Under the pieces are notes generated by a model. That model was given only the letters and a program-made list of their open reading frames with translations, did not search any database and was not told the DNA's origin. Positions 1 to 8,115 of a DNA stretch of 35,258 nucleotides are shown here, piece by piece (positions within the stretch are counted from its first letter, which is position 1; each line of letters begins with the position of its first letter). A program made the translations under genes and the position numbers. The DNA comes from Flavipsychrobacter stenotrophus (GTDB lineage: Bacteria > Bacteroidota > Bacteroidia > Chitinophagales > Chitinophagaceae): NCBI GenBank assembly GCA_947379685.1, contig CANCOG010000002.1, forward strand, positions 1 to 35,258, given 5' to 3'.

Positions 1-113
1 ACTTTTTACTTTTTACTTTTTACTTTTTACTTTTTACTTTTTACTTTTTACTTTTTACTTTTTACTTTTTACTTTTTACTTTTTACTTTTTACTTTTTAC
101 TTTTTACTTTTTT
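1..113. repeat. 7-bp tandem repeat (ACTTTTT)n
   Basis: A direct tandem array of the heptamer ACTTTTT runs from the first base of the window, with 16 units visible and no interruptions. The last unit carries one extra T and shares its final bases with the TAA stop of the paaD gene, which is read on the minus strand. The array is cut by the window edge, so its full length is unknown. On the transcribed strand of paaD it reads AAAAAGT. There is no hairpin, so it is not an ordinary terminator. Confidence 0.95.
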
Positions 114-612
114 AATGGCATTTGAAGTATTCAAACGGCTCCTTGCAATCCTCACATTTATACAGCGCCTTGCAAGAGGTAGGGCCAAACTGGCTCACCA
201 TGGCTGTATTGGTGGAGCCACAATGGGGACAGGGAACTGAGTCGTCCTGGAACAAATTGAGTGCATCTATCGCTTTCCGGTATGGCGGTGCAATGCCATA
301 AGCCTTAAGTTTTTCTTTTCCGTCTTCGCTCATCCAGTCGGTAGTCCAGGCAGGACTTAGCTGGTGTTCAATTTTTATTGAACTGATACCATGCCCAACC
401 AATGCCATCCTAACGCCAATGGCTATTGCATCCATTGCCGGGCAACCGCTGTAGGTGGGCGTTATGATTACAATAACTGAAGTGCTGCCGCCAGCCACAT
501 CTAACTTTACATCCCGAACAATGCCAAGGTCAAGAATAGACAAAACCGGCACTTCCGGATCCTTCACATCGGCCAGCCACGTATACACCTGTTCCTTAGT
601 TAATTCATTCAT
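112..612 (-). CDS. paaD: Phenylacetyl-CoA epoxidase subunit PaaD-like (MIP18/DUF59 family)
   Basis: This 166-residue protein has the MIP18/DUF59 fold of PaaD. Its N-terminal part carries DPEVPVLSILDLGIVRDV (residues 18-35) and the conserved TPTYSGCPAM with Cys57. The C-terminal extension is a zinc-ribbon-like segment with CPHC at 128-131 and CEDC at 153-156, plus further cysteines at 147 and 165; this tail is typical of PaaD and absent from plain MIP18 proteins. PaaD is thought to help mature the di-iron centre of the PaaABC epoxidase, which converts phenylacetyl-CoA to its 1,2-epoxide. The ATG start gives a full-length protein. It follows a membrane protein gene with only an 11-nt gap, so it is probably co-transcribed with it. 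paaC lies about 3 kb upstream instead of next door, which is unusual. No paaA, paaB or paaE lies in the window. Confidence 0.88.
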   Translation of the reverse strand: MNELTKEQVYTWLADVKDPEVPVLSILDLGIVRDVKLDVAGGSTSVIVIITPTYSGCPAMDAIAIGVRMALVGHGISSIKIEHQLSPAWTTDWMSEDGKEKLKAYGIAPPYRKAIDALNLFQDDSVPCPHCGSTNTAMVSQFGPTSCKALYKCEDCKEPFEYFKCH

Positions 613-623
613 ATGTCATCGCA

Positions 624-2981
624 TTAATTTCCCAGATATACAACAGGGTTGTGATTGTTTACCAGCAGACTTCCGTTTGCCTGTTTAGTAATAATTAAAG
701 CATCGGCAGGCCGAAGCATGAGTTCATCCAATGCCTCAAAAGTACGCTCTTCCGGGTGTTCCACGCTAAACCGGACAAACCGGGCCCTTTCCGGCAGCCT
801 AAAATACACATTAGCTCTCAGCCAGAGTGCTCGGGTAACATATACACCTTCCTCATGCATGTAATTATTGTCAGCACTTTCCTTGCCAAAGGCTCTGGTA
901 ACGAATATTACCTTCCTCGAGCTGTCCATGATCTCCATGAACAGGGTTGGGTTACGATAGTCATGCGATGGCACTAAAAACCAGCACGATAATTCATACA
1001 ACTGATTATCGAAGCTGGATTTAACAGACCCTTCCTTAAGTACTGAGTTCACGGTCTCGCACCACGGCAAACCAGACCTGCCAGCAAATGCAGCCTTTGA
1101 ACTCATCTCTTTATCAAAATGTTCTACAAACCAGCTGCGAGCGGCTCCAGACAAACAGGTATCACAAACTGGCAAATTGTGAGGAATTGCCAGGGTGGCT
1201 TTCTTATCCAGCTCTCTGAGCCTGGCAGGGTAAAAGGCATAAATCTGAGCATTTTGGAAATGCCCAATTGAGTCCGAAGCCTGTAGGAGGTATTGCTGAT
1301 CAGGATCTAACTCCACCCCATCCAATACAATCATCAGGAAAGGTTTGTCCGTCTTGATGTCCCTCAATATTGGCTTATTGGTGTATGGCCCGCCAACTAG
1401 TCTAACCTGTTTAAAAGCGACCTCCCACGAGGTGCGCGACATCATGGCGTCAACCATGGGTAATTGCAACTGAATGCCCGCCTGTATACCGAGTGCGACA
1501 CCCCAGGCGCTGATATTCTCGTCGCTGCATTTCCACAATTTCTCTGAGCCCACCTCAAAAAACGGCAGTACCAGTGTTGCCTGAAAATCTTCTTTCCTGT
1601 ATTTATGCTGCTCCAAAAACTGCCACCAGTGTTGCTGCCCTTTAGCAACGAAAACATCCCGGTTTTTGCGCCCGGTTTCCGCAACATTGTGGGTTCGGGC
1701 TATATACCCGCTCGCTTCAAAACTCCATAAACCCAAGGCGCCTAACAACAGAAGGTATCCTGCAAAACGCCTTCCTTTCGCGACACTTTCCGCATACCAG
1801 TGATAAATAGCGACAGCTCCGTAAATAGTAATAATGTAGTAAAATATCCAACTAAACCGCCCTATGGTCCTGAATTGCTTCAGCACAGAAACATAATTGA
1901 GCAACCATTCCATGTGCCAGATAAACGGCACGCCCATACTGAACAACAGCGAAGCGAATGCCATAAACAACCACACTCGCGGAAATGTATTTTCTTCAAC
2001 TTGATTCCCTTTCGATACCGCCATTTTACGCAGCCAAAATATGCCGGAAAAGAGCAAAGTCATGATAACAACCAGCCCCACATAAGCATTCCCTTCTCTT
2101 ACACCTACCGACTCAATTGGCCTGAATTGCCTGATGACAAAATTCCAGATGGGTGAGTGGACTGAAGTAACAACATCCTTCAGCATTGCCCGGTTTTCCA
2201 TAATGCCAAACGGAGTCACTGGCCTATCGGTTACCGGATCTGTTATCTTTATTGCAATCCCGAAAACAACAAAAAACAGCAAAACACTTAGGAGGAGCGG
2301 GAGGACGTGCCTAGCTTTCTTTATGACTGACTCCCGGACTGTTACAAAATATCCCACACCATAACAACCAACCCAAACCAGCGAAACTGCAGCATAGTAT
2401 GGATGCAGGAATGTAACCAGACAACCCATGATGAATATCCACAACAAGAATACATATCGCCGGGTCGCATGATACCGCAAAGTCCAGTAAAACAACATGG
2501 GTAAAATACATGACCACGATAATGCGTAATGACCCGATATCCTGAGCATCTGCGGGCTGCAAAGAGTAATCAAAGTAGCAAAACAAATTGCGAACAACGG
2601 CAACACCTGAAAATGGCGTAGTATTTTGTAGCAGTATACTATAGAAAGTACAAAACTCAAAGCTATAAACCACCACATTATGGCTAGCGCCTGCCCCATA
2701 GAAAGCCTGTTGTGCAAGTAGCTTAGTGGGACCGATAAAAGTGGCTGACCATCGGTATAAACTATGTGTTCGCCATAAGGGTAATTCATACCCGCAAACC
2801 ATATTCCCCGCCCGTACATTACCTGATACAAATAGGTGAAAATATTCTTGCCACCATCAGCGCCAAGCTCGGGCATTTCCTGTCCCGGATGTGTAACAAA
2901 ACCCGCAAAGGTATAAGCCACAACAACCGACGCAAAAAGTATGACCAGCAACAGCCAGATCCCGGAACTAATTTTATTCAT
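624..2981 (-). CDS. Large polytopic membrane protein, GT-C glycosyltransferase-like
   Basis: A 785-residue protein with an N-terminal membrane segment (residues about 8-28) and many hydrophobic helices up to about residue 430, followed by a largely soluble C-terminal half. Acidic and aromatic motifs sit in the first outside loop: ADGGKN around residue 42 and NYPYGEH...YTDGQP around 66-80. This layout resembles GT-C enzymes that use lipid-linked sugars, with the periplasmic loop Asp as the likely catalytic or metal residue; this is inference, as I recognise no exact family. I chose the ATG at 2981 because it overlaps the stop of the upstream GT2 gene in the 8-nt form ATGAATAA, a sign of translational coupling. 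A TTG 27 nt upstream is the alternative. The coupled GT2 could supply the lipid-linked sugar. The gene sits inside the paaC-paaD interval. Confidence 0.7.
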   Translation of the reverse strand: MNKISSGIWLLLVILFASVVVAYTFAGFVTHPGQEMPELGADGGKNIFTYLYQVMYGRGIWFAGMNYPYGEHIVYTDGQPLLSVPLSYLHNRLSMGQALAIMWWFIALSFVLSIVYCYKILRHFQVLPLFAICFATLITLCSPQMLRISGHYALSWSCILPMLFYWTLRYHATRRYVFLLWIFIMGCLVTFLHPYYAAVSLVWVGCYGVGYFVTVRESVIKKARHVLPLLLSVLLFFVVFGIAIKITDPVTDRPVTPFGIMENRAMLKDVVTSVHSPIWNFVIRQFRPIESVGVREGNAYVGLVVIMTLLFSGIFWLRKMAVSKGNQVEENTFPRVWLFMAFASLLFSMGVPFIWHMEWLLNYVSVLKQFRTIGRFSWIFYYIITIYGAVAIYHWYAESVAKGRRFAGYLLLLGALGLWSFEASGYIARTHNVAETGRKNRDVFVAKGQQHWWQFLEQHKYRKEDFQATLVLPFFEVGSEKLWKCSDENISAWGVALGIQAGIQLQLPMVDAMMSRTSWEVAFKQVRLVGGPYTNKPILRDIKTDKPFLMIVLDGVELDPDQQYLLQASDSIGHFQNAQIYAFYPARLRELDKKATLAIPHNLPVCDTCLSGAARSWFVEHFDKEMSSKAAFAGRSGLPWCETVNSVLKEGSVKSSFDNQLYELSCWFLVPSHDYRNPTLFMEIMDSSRKVIFVTRAFGKESADNNYMHEEGVYVTRALWLRANVYFRLPERARFVRFSVEHPEERTFEALDELMLRPADALIITKQANGSLLVNNHNPVVYLGN

Positions 2982-3684
2982 GTGGCTTTTTAAACAATAG
3001 CCTGACAAAGTTGAGCAATTCGGGCAACAAAATTGAATAATTCATTTTGCGGAAATGAACTTCCTCATTCAGTGTAACCGGTACAGGGAGCACACGGTAT
3101 TTTTTTGCTGCAAAACAATTCCGCACAAACTCCAGGTCAAAAAGATACCTGTCTATATTGGTACGCAAGAATAAGGCCGCAGCGTCCTTCTTAAATCCTT
3201 TAAGTCCGCACTGGGTATCGGTAATAGGCATAGCGAGAAATACCCTTATCAAAACCCGCAGACAGCGCGAGATCAACTTTCTTGCAAAAGGTAAGTGCTG
3301 ATAATAATCCTCATCTTTTACACCTATCGCAACATCGCAGCTATTATTTTGTAAGCATTGAAAAACCGAAAACATGCTATCAATTGAATAGGGCATATCA
3401 ACATCGGTATACATAATAATTGCCCCGGTTGCAGTACGTACCCCTTCACGAATTGCAAACCCCTTCCCTCTGTTTTCCGGATATCTTACTATTCTTAACT
3501 CCTGAATTTGCGCCTGCAGCCATTGTAGATCTTCTTCTTTTACTGCTGCACTAACACCATCCAATACCAAAATCAACTCTGCTTTCACTCCTGCCATCCC
3601 GCAAAAGCTGGAATAAGCGCCAAAAATATTGCGCTCCCATCCCTGTTGAGGGTTATAACAGGGCAAAACAAGAGATAATTCCAT
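2974..3684 (-). CDS. Family 2 glycosyltransferase (polyprenyl-phosphate sugar transferase type)
   Basis: A 236-residue GT2 (GT-A fold) enzyme. It begins with the nucleotide-binding strand LSLVLPCYN, carries PENRGKGFAIREGV, then the metal-binding TDVDMP (DxD) and the downstream DTQCGLKGF, a combination typical of dolichyl- or undecaprenyl-phosphate glucosyl/mannosyl transferases (DPM1/GtrB group). It is short and has no clear C-terminal membrane pair, so it would act at the inner face of the membrane. It likely charges a polyprenyl phosphate with one sugar. The next gene, a GT-C-like membrane protein, starts within its stop codon and could use that donor on the periplasmic side. The upstream neighbour paaC ends 50 nt before its ATG, so all may share a transcript. 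The sugar and acceptor are unknown. Confidence 0.85.
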   Translation of the reverse strand: MELSLVLPCYNPQQGWERNIFGAYSSFCGMAGVKAELILVLDGVSAAVKEEDLQWLQAQIQELRIVRYPENRGKGFAIREGVRTATGAIIMYTDVDMPYSIDSMFSVFQCLQNNSCDVAIGVKDEDYYQHLPFARKLISRCLRVLIRVFLAMPITDTQCGLKGFKKDAAALFLRTNIDRYLFDLEFVRNCFAAKKYRVLPVPVTLNEEVHFRKMNYSILLPELLNFVRLLFKKPHE

Positions 3685-3734
3685 AGATGTTGCAAATTGA
3701 GCTCAAGAAGTTTAACGTAGCCAGGCGAGAATTA

Positions 3735-4547
3735 TTACCATTCCATCCCCGGATAAACCCTTTGCATGAACTGCAATTCTGTGAGTATGTAACCCAGATG
3801 TTCAGTGTGACGGCCTTCCTTGCCTCCCTTCTGCATCCAACTTCCGGCTGGCACAGCAATGGTTGCTTCATTCAAAATAGCAAGCACCCGTTCAGTCCAC
3901 TGGGCCTTTATTGGGTCCAGGTCAGGTGCTATTCCTTGTTGTTGCATTTCCAGCTCGTAAGGAGCAGCCACAAAAAATTCGCCGGTATAACTCCAGAGGT
4001 CATTTACTGCCTTTTGCAATTTATCGTGACTTTCATCTGTACCATCACCAAGCCTTATCATCCATTCGCTACTCCACCGAAGGTGGTAAGTAACCTCCTT
4101 AAGTGATTTTTCTGCAATGGCAGCAAGCGTGGAATCTGTGCTTTTCTCTAAAGCAGTATAATAGAAGAAATGAAATGTATCCAGAAAAAAAGCTCGTGTA
4201 ACCGTATATGCCCAATCAATGTTTGGATGTTCAGTAAGCAATACATTCTTAAAATCCCAGCCATCGCGGAGGTAAGCCAAACTATCTTCATTCAGGGGGG
4301 TACCCGCTTTCACCAGATTTTGAATAGCTACAGAAGTAATCGTTTCCCCTTTTTCTTGCACTGTCAGTTGGTTAAACAACTCCGCCGCATATTGGTAAAG
4401 ACTACGCGCACGCCCTAAATGATCGAGGGCTGTGTTAGTAAGTGCAATATCCTGTTCCAGTATTGGCCCGTGGCCGCACCATTCACTTAAACGGTGTCCG
4501 GTAATCAATGCATCATCAGCCAGGCGAAGTATGTAAGATAATTTCAT
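3735..4547 (-). CDS. paaC: 1,2-phenylacetyl-CoA epoxidase structural subunit PaaC
   Basis: A 270-residue ferritin-like helical protein. The N-terminal region reads LADDALITGHRLSEWCGHGP followed by ILEQDIALTNTALDHLGRAR, which closely matches PaaC, and the later EVTYHLRWSSEWMIRLGDG segment is also characteristic. PaaC pairs with the catalytic di-iron subunit PaaA in the multicomponent phenylacetyl-CoA epoxidase of aerobic phenylacetate breakdown. The ATG at 4547 gives the usual PaaC N-terminus; an in-frame TTG at 4571 would add eight residues without family support. A -7-like TACTTTTG lies at 4604-4597, so transcription may begin about 50 nt upstream, although no -33 box is clear. paaA and paaB do not precede it. 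Instead a 189-nt gap separates it from an NRPS-type gene, and two glycan genes separate it from paaD. Confidence 0.92.
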   Translation of the reverse strand: MKLSYILRLADDALITGHRLSEWCGHGPILEQDIALTNTALDHLGRARSLYQYAAELFNQLTVQEKGETITSVAIQNLVKAGTPLNEDSLAYLRDGWDFKNVLLTEHPNIDWAYTVTRAFFLDTFHFFYYTALEKSTDSTLAAIAEKSLKEVTYHLRWSSEWMIRLGDGTDESHDKLQKAVNDLWSYTGEFFVAAPYELEMQQQGIAPDLDPIKAQWTERVLAILNEATIAVPAGSWMQKGGKEGRHTEHLGYILTELQFMQRVYPGMEW

Positions 4548-4625
4548 TCTATTGTAACAATTAAAAGTCAAACCACAAATTGGCTTGATCCGGGCTCAAA
4601 AGTATAAAATCAATGTGGTAAAACC

Positions 4626-4713
4626 CTAGGTTCCATCAGTCATTGTTACTACCGAACATTTATCAGCCAATTTTACCAGTCGCCGATTCCGCAAATCCAC
4701 CTGATGGAACTAG
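4626..4713. repeat. 88-bp element bounded by 13-bp inverted repeats
   Basis: CTAGGTTCCATCAG at 4626-4639 is answered by CTGATGGAACTAG at 4701-4713. The arms are perfect complements apart from one extra G in the left arm. The 61-nt interior has no strong structure or ORF. It fills most of the gap between the NRPS-type gene and paaC. It could be a small non-autonomous element or a regulatory or terminating RNA structure; no target duplication is evident. Confidence 0.5.
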
Positions 4714-4736
4714 TATAAATTTAGTGCACACCGGCA

Positions 4737-7214
4737 TCATTGCACTTCTTTAATTATCTGTTCCGCAATTACCGCGCTTTGGGCGGGCTCAATCAATTCA
4801 ATATGGCCACTCCTTACGTTAACCAACTTAAAACGGCCGGACGAGTACTTTCGCCAGTTATAACCGTGCCGCAAATAAGCAGGACAACTCCTTGTTGCTC
4901 GAATAAATAAACAAGCATGCGTTGCCGTTTTGTCTTTAGATGATGCACTAATAAAGTGGTGATAGAGATGAACCGACGGCTTTGCCGAAGAAGGGGAGAC
5001 TTCAATTTGCCTGGATTTTAAACCGAGAAATTTCTTACTTATAAAATCGCGCATGATACCGGGGTCTAATGAGACAATGGAATTGCCCATTATTGAAGCC
5101 CAATTTGTAAGTGAAGAACGGCTACCGGAGTAAAGATTCATTTCGTAATAATTGTATGTATCCAACATTACACACAACCTTACACCGTCAACCTTCTTTG
5201 CCAGTTCATGAGCAATCAACCCCTGGACGCTTAAACCGAGCAAAACCGCCTGCTGGCTATTTTCCTGTTTCCGGACCAAGCTGCCCAGTTCTTCAAGAAG
5301 TCCAATTGCCCCCATTGAATCCTTAACGCTCTCCAAATCAAATAGCAGATGAAAAATATTGTATTGATTTTCAATTTTCCGAATGATATACCTATAATCA
5401 TTTCCACCCTGAAAAGTGTTCAAAAAATATAAATTTCTTCGTCCTGCAACAAATCCATTCGCAGGTATACATGATGGCTTTTGATCCCCGATACCCGTAC
5501 TTAGAAATTCAGCTATTCGCTCAGGGGTCTCGTAAGCCCAAATGCAATGAGCAGGCAATTTAACGTTCAAACAGGCCTCCAGTTCTGCAATTGCAACAAG
5601 CCCCAAAAGCGAGTCGCCACCAAAATCATTAAAAAAAGACCCTGACTTAAAAATATTTTGTACCCCAAGTACACTTGCAAATACCTGCATGATCGTGCTT
5701 TCCAATACAGATGCGGGTAACTGGTCGTTTAATGAAGCCGTGGCAAGATTCGTAAAGGAAGCTATTTCCAGGCTTTTCCGGTCCACCTTCCCTGAATGCG
5801 TTTGTGGGAAGTGCTCCAATACACTATAAAAATTCGGATAATGCCCAACCGGTAACCTATTTTTCAAGAACTCATTGATTGCCCTTGGGTTAAGTTGCTG
5901 GTCAGATGTTTGGATAAAGGCAACAATTGCATTCGTTCCCGATTGAGTATTGTTAACTACTACAGCAACTCTGGTAATGCCTGGCATTATTGCCAATTCC
6001 TGTTCTACCAGTCCGAGATCAACCTTTACACCATTTACTTTTATTTCATTTGTTTTTCTGCCCTTCAAAAATAGCTCACCTGCGTCATTGAGATAGCCAA
6101 GGTCACCACTTCTGTAAGTTACCATTGCCCCGTTTACACTAAAGGCATCCTTCTTGGCAGCACTATTCCCAACATATTCTCCAGCAATATATTCCGACTC
6201 AACCACTATCTCGCCAATTTCATTGGCACTCATTTGTCGCCCATCATCTGCAACTATGGAAATTAGCTTATTACCTACTGCTACTCCGGCCGCCCCATTG
6301 TATGCAGAAATTTCAGCCCGGTCCTTTAAATGAACTTTTGCTATTGTCCTTGTTTCGGTGCTGGCGTAGGCTAATTGTAAAAGCGTTGATTCTGGAAATT
6401 TAGCGCAAAACAGCTCAATGGTCCCAGAATTTATCGGCTCGGCACTTAGAGACAAAAATCTCATTAACTGGAGCTGCTTTAATGACTCATTCACTTTACA
6501 GACTGCTAAAAACGCTGAGACAGAAACATTGGAAACGGTTACTCCGCGTTCCTCCCAAAAGGAGGCGAGTGCCCCTACCCCTTCCTTCCTTAGCGAGAAA
6601 ATACATAGTTGAGCACCAGACACCAAGGCCGGAAAAATACATGCGAGGGATGCACTAAAGGAAAGAGAAAAAACCAGATCAATTACATCATTCTCCGCGA
6701 TATTGTTTTCAGCAATTTGCCTGAGTGTATCAGAATTGATGGTTTTATAATTGTGGGCTATAATTTTCGAAACTCCGCTGGTACCAGAAGTTATGAACAT
6801 ACAAAAGCGCTGTAGTTCCAGGCACCTAAAATCGATCGGTACATAATTATCCGGCACCTCAATTTCGTCAATGCAAATGTCCGGCACCCCGGCGCTGGTC
6901 CTTTTTTTACTGCCCTTGCTGAGCAGACTAAATTTTATTGAAACAGGAAAATCCTCCCCGATATAGTATGCGTTTTCTTCAGTAACAGAGAGGTAATAAT
7001 TACCCGACAAAACAATACCGATCATTGCAACAATATGGTCTATACCGGCATCGATTTCAATAGCTATACACTCTCGATCAATTCCCTTTTGCTGAAAATA
7101 ACCTGCAATTGCTCTTGCACGCTTTCCCAATTCGCCATAGGTTATCGTTTCACCGCTATTATATACTGCTGTCTTTTCCGAAAAGGTATCAAAAGTGGCA
7201 AGCAGCCTATCCAT
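4737..7214 (-). CDS. Free-standing NRPS module: adenylation-PCP-thioesterase
   Basis: An 825-residue three-domain enzyme. Adenylation domain, residues 1 to about 485: A3 loop FITSGTSGVSK (140-150), A5 YASTE (283-287), A7 YRSGD (367-371), and the catalytic A10 Lys476 in SGKVDRK. Carrier domain, about 500-573: FGGDSL with Ser535 as the phosphopantetheine site. Thioesterase, about 590-825: GLSVQG with nucleophile Ser662, probable Asp685 and His804 in SGHIEL. It should activate one carboxylic acid, load it on the carrier and release it. The position of the usual Asp in A4 (SFDxS) is Ser187 (SFSAS), so the substrate may lack an ordinary alpha-amino group. There is no condensation domain. I chose the ATG at 7214, which overlaps the upstream stop as ATGGATAG; ATGs at 7223 and 7229 are alternatives. 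Confidence 0.85.
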   Translation of the reverse strand: MDRLLATFDTFSEKTAVYNSGETITYGELGKRARAIAGYFQQKGIDRECIAIEIDAGIDHIVAMIGIVLSGNYYLSVTEENAYYIGEDFPVSIKFSLLSKGSKKRTSAGVPDICIDEIEVPDNYVPIDFRCLELQRFCMFITSGTSGVSKIIAHNYKTINSDTLRQIAENNIAENDVIDLVFSLSFSASLACIFPALVSGAQLCIFSLRKEGVGALASFWEERGVTVSNVSVSAFLAVCKVNESLKQLQLMRFLSLSAEPINSGTIELFCAKFPESTLLQLAYASTETRTIAKVHLKDRAEISAYNGAAGVAVGNKLISIVADDGRQMSANEIGEIVVESEYIAGEYVGNSAAKKDAFSVNGAMVTYRSGDLGYLNDAGELFLKGRKTNEIKVNGVKVDLGLVEQELAIMPGITRVAVVVNNTQSGTNAIVAFIQTSDQQLNPRAINEFLKNRLPVGHYPNFYSVLEHFPQTHSGKVDRKSLEIASFTNLATASLNDQLPASVLESTIMQVFASVLGVQNIFKSGSFFNDFGGDSLLGLVAIAELEACLNVKLPAHCIWAYETPERIAEFLSTGIGDQKPSCIPANGFVAGRRNLYFLNTFQGGNDYRYIIRKIENQYNIFHLLFDLESVKDSMGAIGLLEELGSLVRKQENSQQAVLLGLSVQGLIAHELAKKVDGVRLCVMLDTYNYYEMNLYSGSRSSLTNWASIMGNSIVSLDPGIMRDFISKKFLGLKSRQIEVSPSSAKPSVHLYHHFISASSKDKTATHACLFIRATRSCPAYLRHGYNWRKYSSGRFKLVNVRSGHIELIEPAQSAVIAEQIIKEVQ

Positions 7215-7983
7215 TATACTCATAAACATCGTATGCTTTGGCAATATCCATATTGATACTCAGCATATTCCTTACGCTGATACTGTCTTTATACGCCGAC
7301 GAATATATAGCTTTTAAATTGGTATCCTTTAGTGAATGTTTTATTCGCTGCAACATGCTGTGCTTATGAAATTGCTGACTTCTGAATTCTTTCAGGATAG
7401 CCCCGCCTGCCAGCAGATAGTCATCTCCGTCTTTGTAAAGAACATTAACCCCGGCATTCAGACCATGTTTTACCACGAGGAAAAGATCTAACCCCTCAAC
7501 ACCCAAAAGCTGCCTGAAATTCTGCTCCACCTTCCTGTAGTCTTCTTGTTCCGACTCAAAACTCTTGAGGTAAGCACATGTGAAGTCATAAATATTGTGG
7601 TCTTCTACACGTACCAGTTCCACCTTACTTCCATCACTATTCTTTACTGGCTCATTTATCGGAAAACTTGTCTTAACTATAGTCTTTGTGTACTCGTAGC
7701 CAAATTCCCTGCACAGCAATTCTTTACTCTCTTCGCAACCCGCCAAAACAATAATTTTGTGCGTTTTCACATCCCCTTCCCGGTAAAAGTCAATAACCGA
7801 ATCTACCTGTATTTTGCTGAGTGGTTTGCTCGCCGGGGAAAATGAATAATTAAAATAACCTACTTCTGGAAACATTAATTTCGTGACCCCGTCGTTATCA
7901 GAGATATCTATACGGTTATCGTACATTTCGTTACGCGAATATGCCCTTAGCCGCTCGATGTCGTACTTGAAAACGATTTCCAT
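7207..7983 (-). CDS. GNAT-like acyltransferase, partner of the NRPS module
   Basis: A 258-residue soluble protein whose second half resembles a GNAT fold. GGAILKEFRSQQFHKHSML lies where the acyl-CoA-binding motif A normally falls, and the end has SAYKDSISVRNMLSINMDI, similar to the motif B region that holds the Asn and nearby Ser of many GNATs. The classical Q/RxxGxG/A loop is not intact, so this could be a divergent or aminoacyl-type transferase. The first half (1-110) also looks like a degenerate alpha/beta domain, making a two-domain arrangement possible. Its stop overlaps the start of the A-PCP-TE gene by 8 nt, so the two are almost certainly co-translated and work in one pathway. It may take the acyl group from the PCP or modify the released product. 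The reaction is unknown. Confidence 0.62.
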   Translation of the reverse strand: MEIVFKYDIERLRAYSRNEMYDNRIDISDNDGVTKLMFPEVGYFNYSFSPASKPLSKIQVDSVIDFYREGDVKTHKIIVLAGCEESKELLCREFGYEYTKTIVKTSFPINEPVKNSDGSKVELVRVEDHNIYDFTCAYLKSFESEQEDYRKVEQNFRQLLGVEGLDLFLVVKHGLNAGVNVLYKDGDDYLLAGGAILKEFRSQQFHKHSMLQRIKHSLKDTNLKAIYSSAYKDSISVRNMLSINMDIAKAYDVYEYNG

Positions 7984-8115
7984 AAATTACTTTTTCTCAA
8001 AAATAATTTACGAAAAATTAAAATTCTATTAAAGCAAATGAAGTTGCAATTCTGTGACAACTATACCGAACATAAAATTTTCACTTATGCGTCAAATATA
8101 AAAGCTCTAATGCGC

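Noticed and set aside
1442-2802. Minus- and plus-strand ORFs of 75-163 residues inside the GT-C-like membrane protein gene
   Set aside because: They overlap a complete polytopic protein gene and show no family features.
7998-8100. Two -7-like boxes (TATTTTTG and TATATTTG on the minus strand) before the GNAT gene
   Set aside because: Neither has a TTG 17-23 nt upstream, and such boxes are frequent by chance in AT-rich gaps, so no promoter is annotated.
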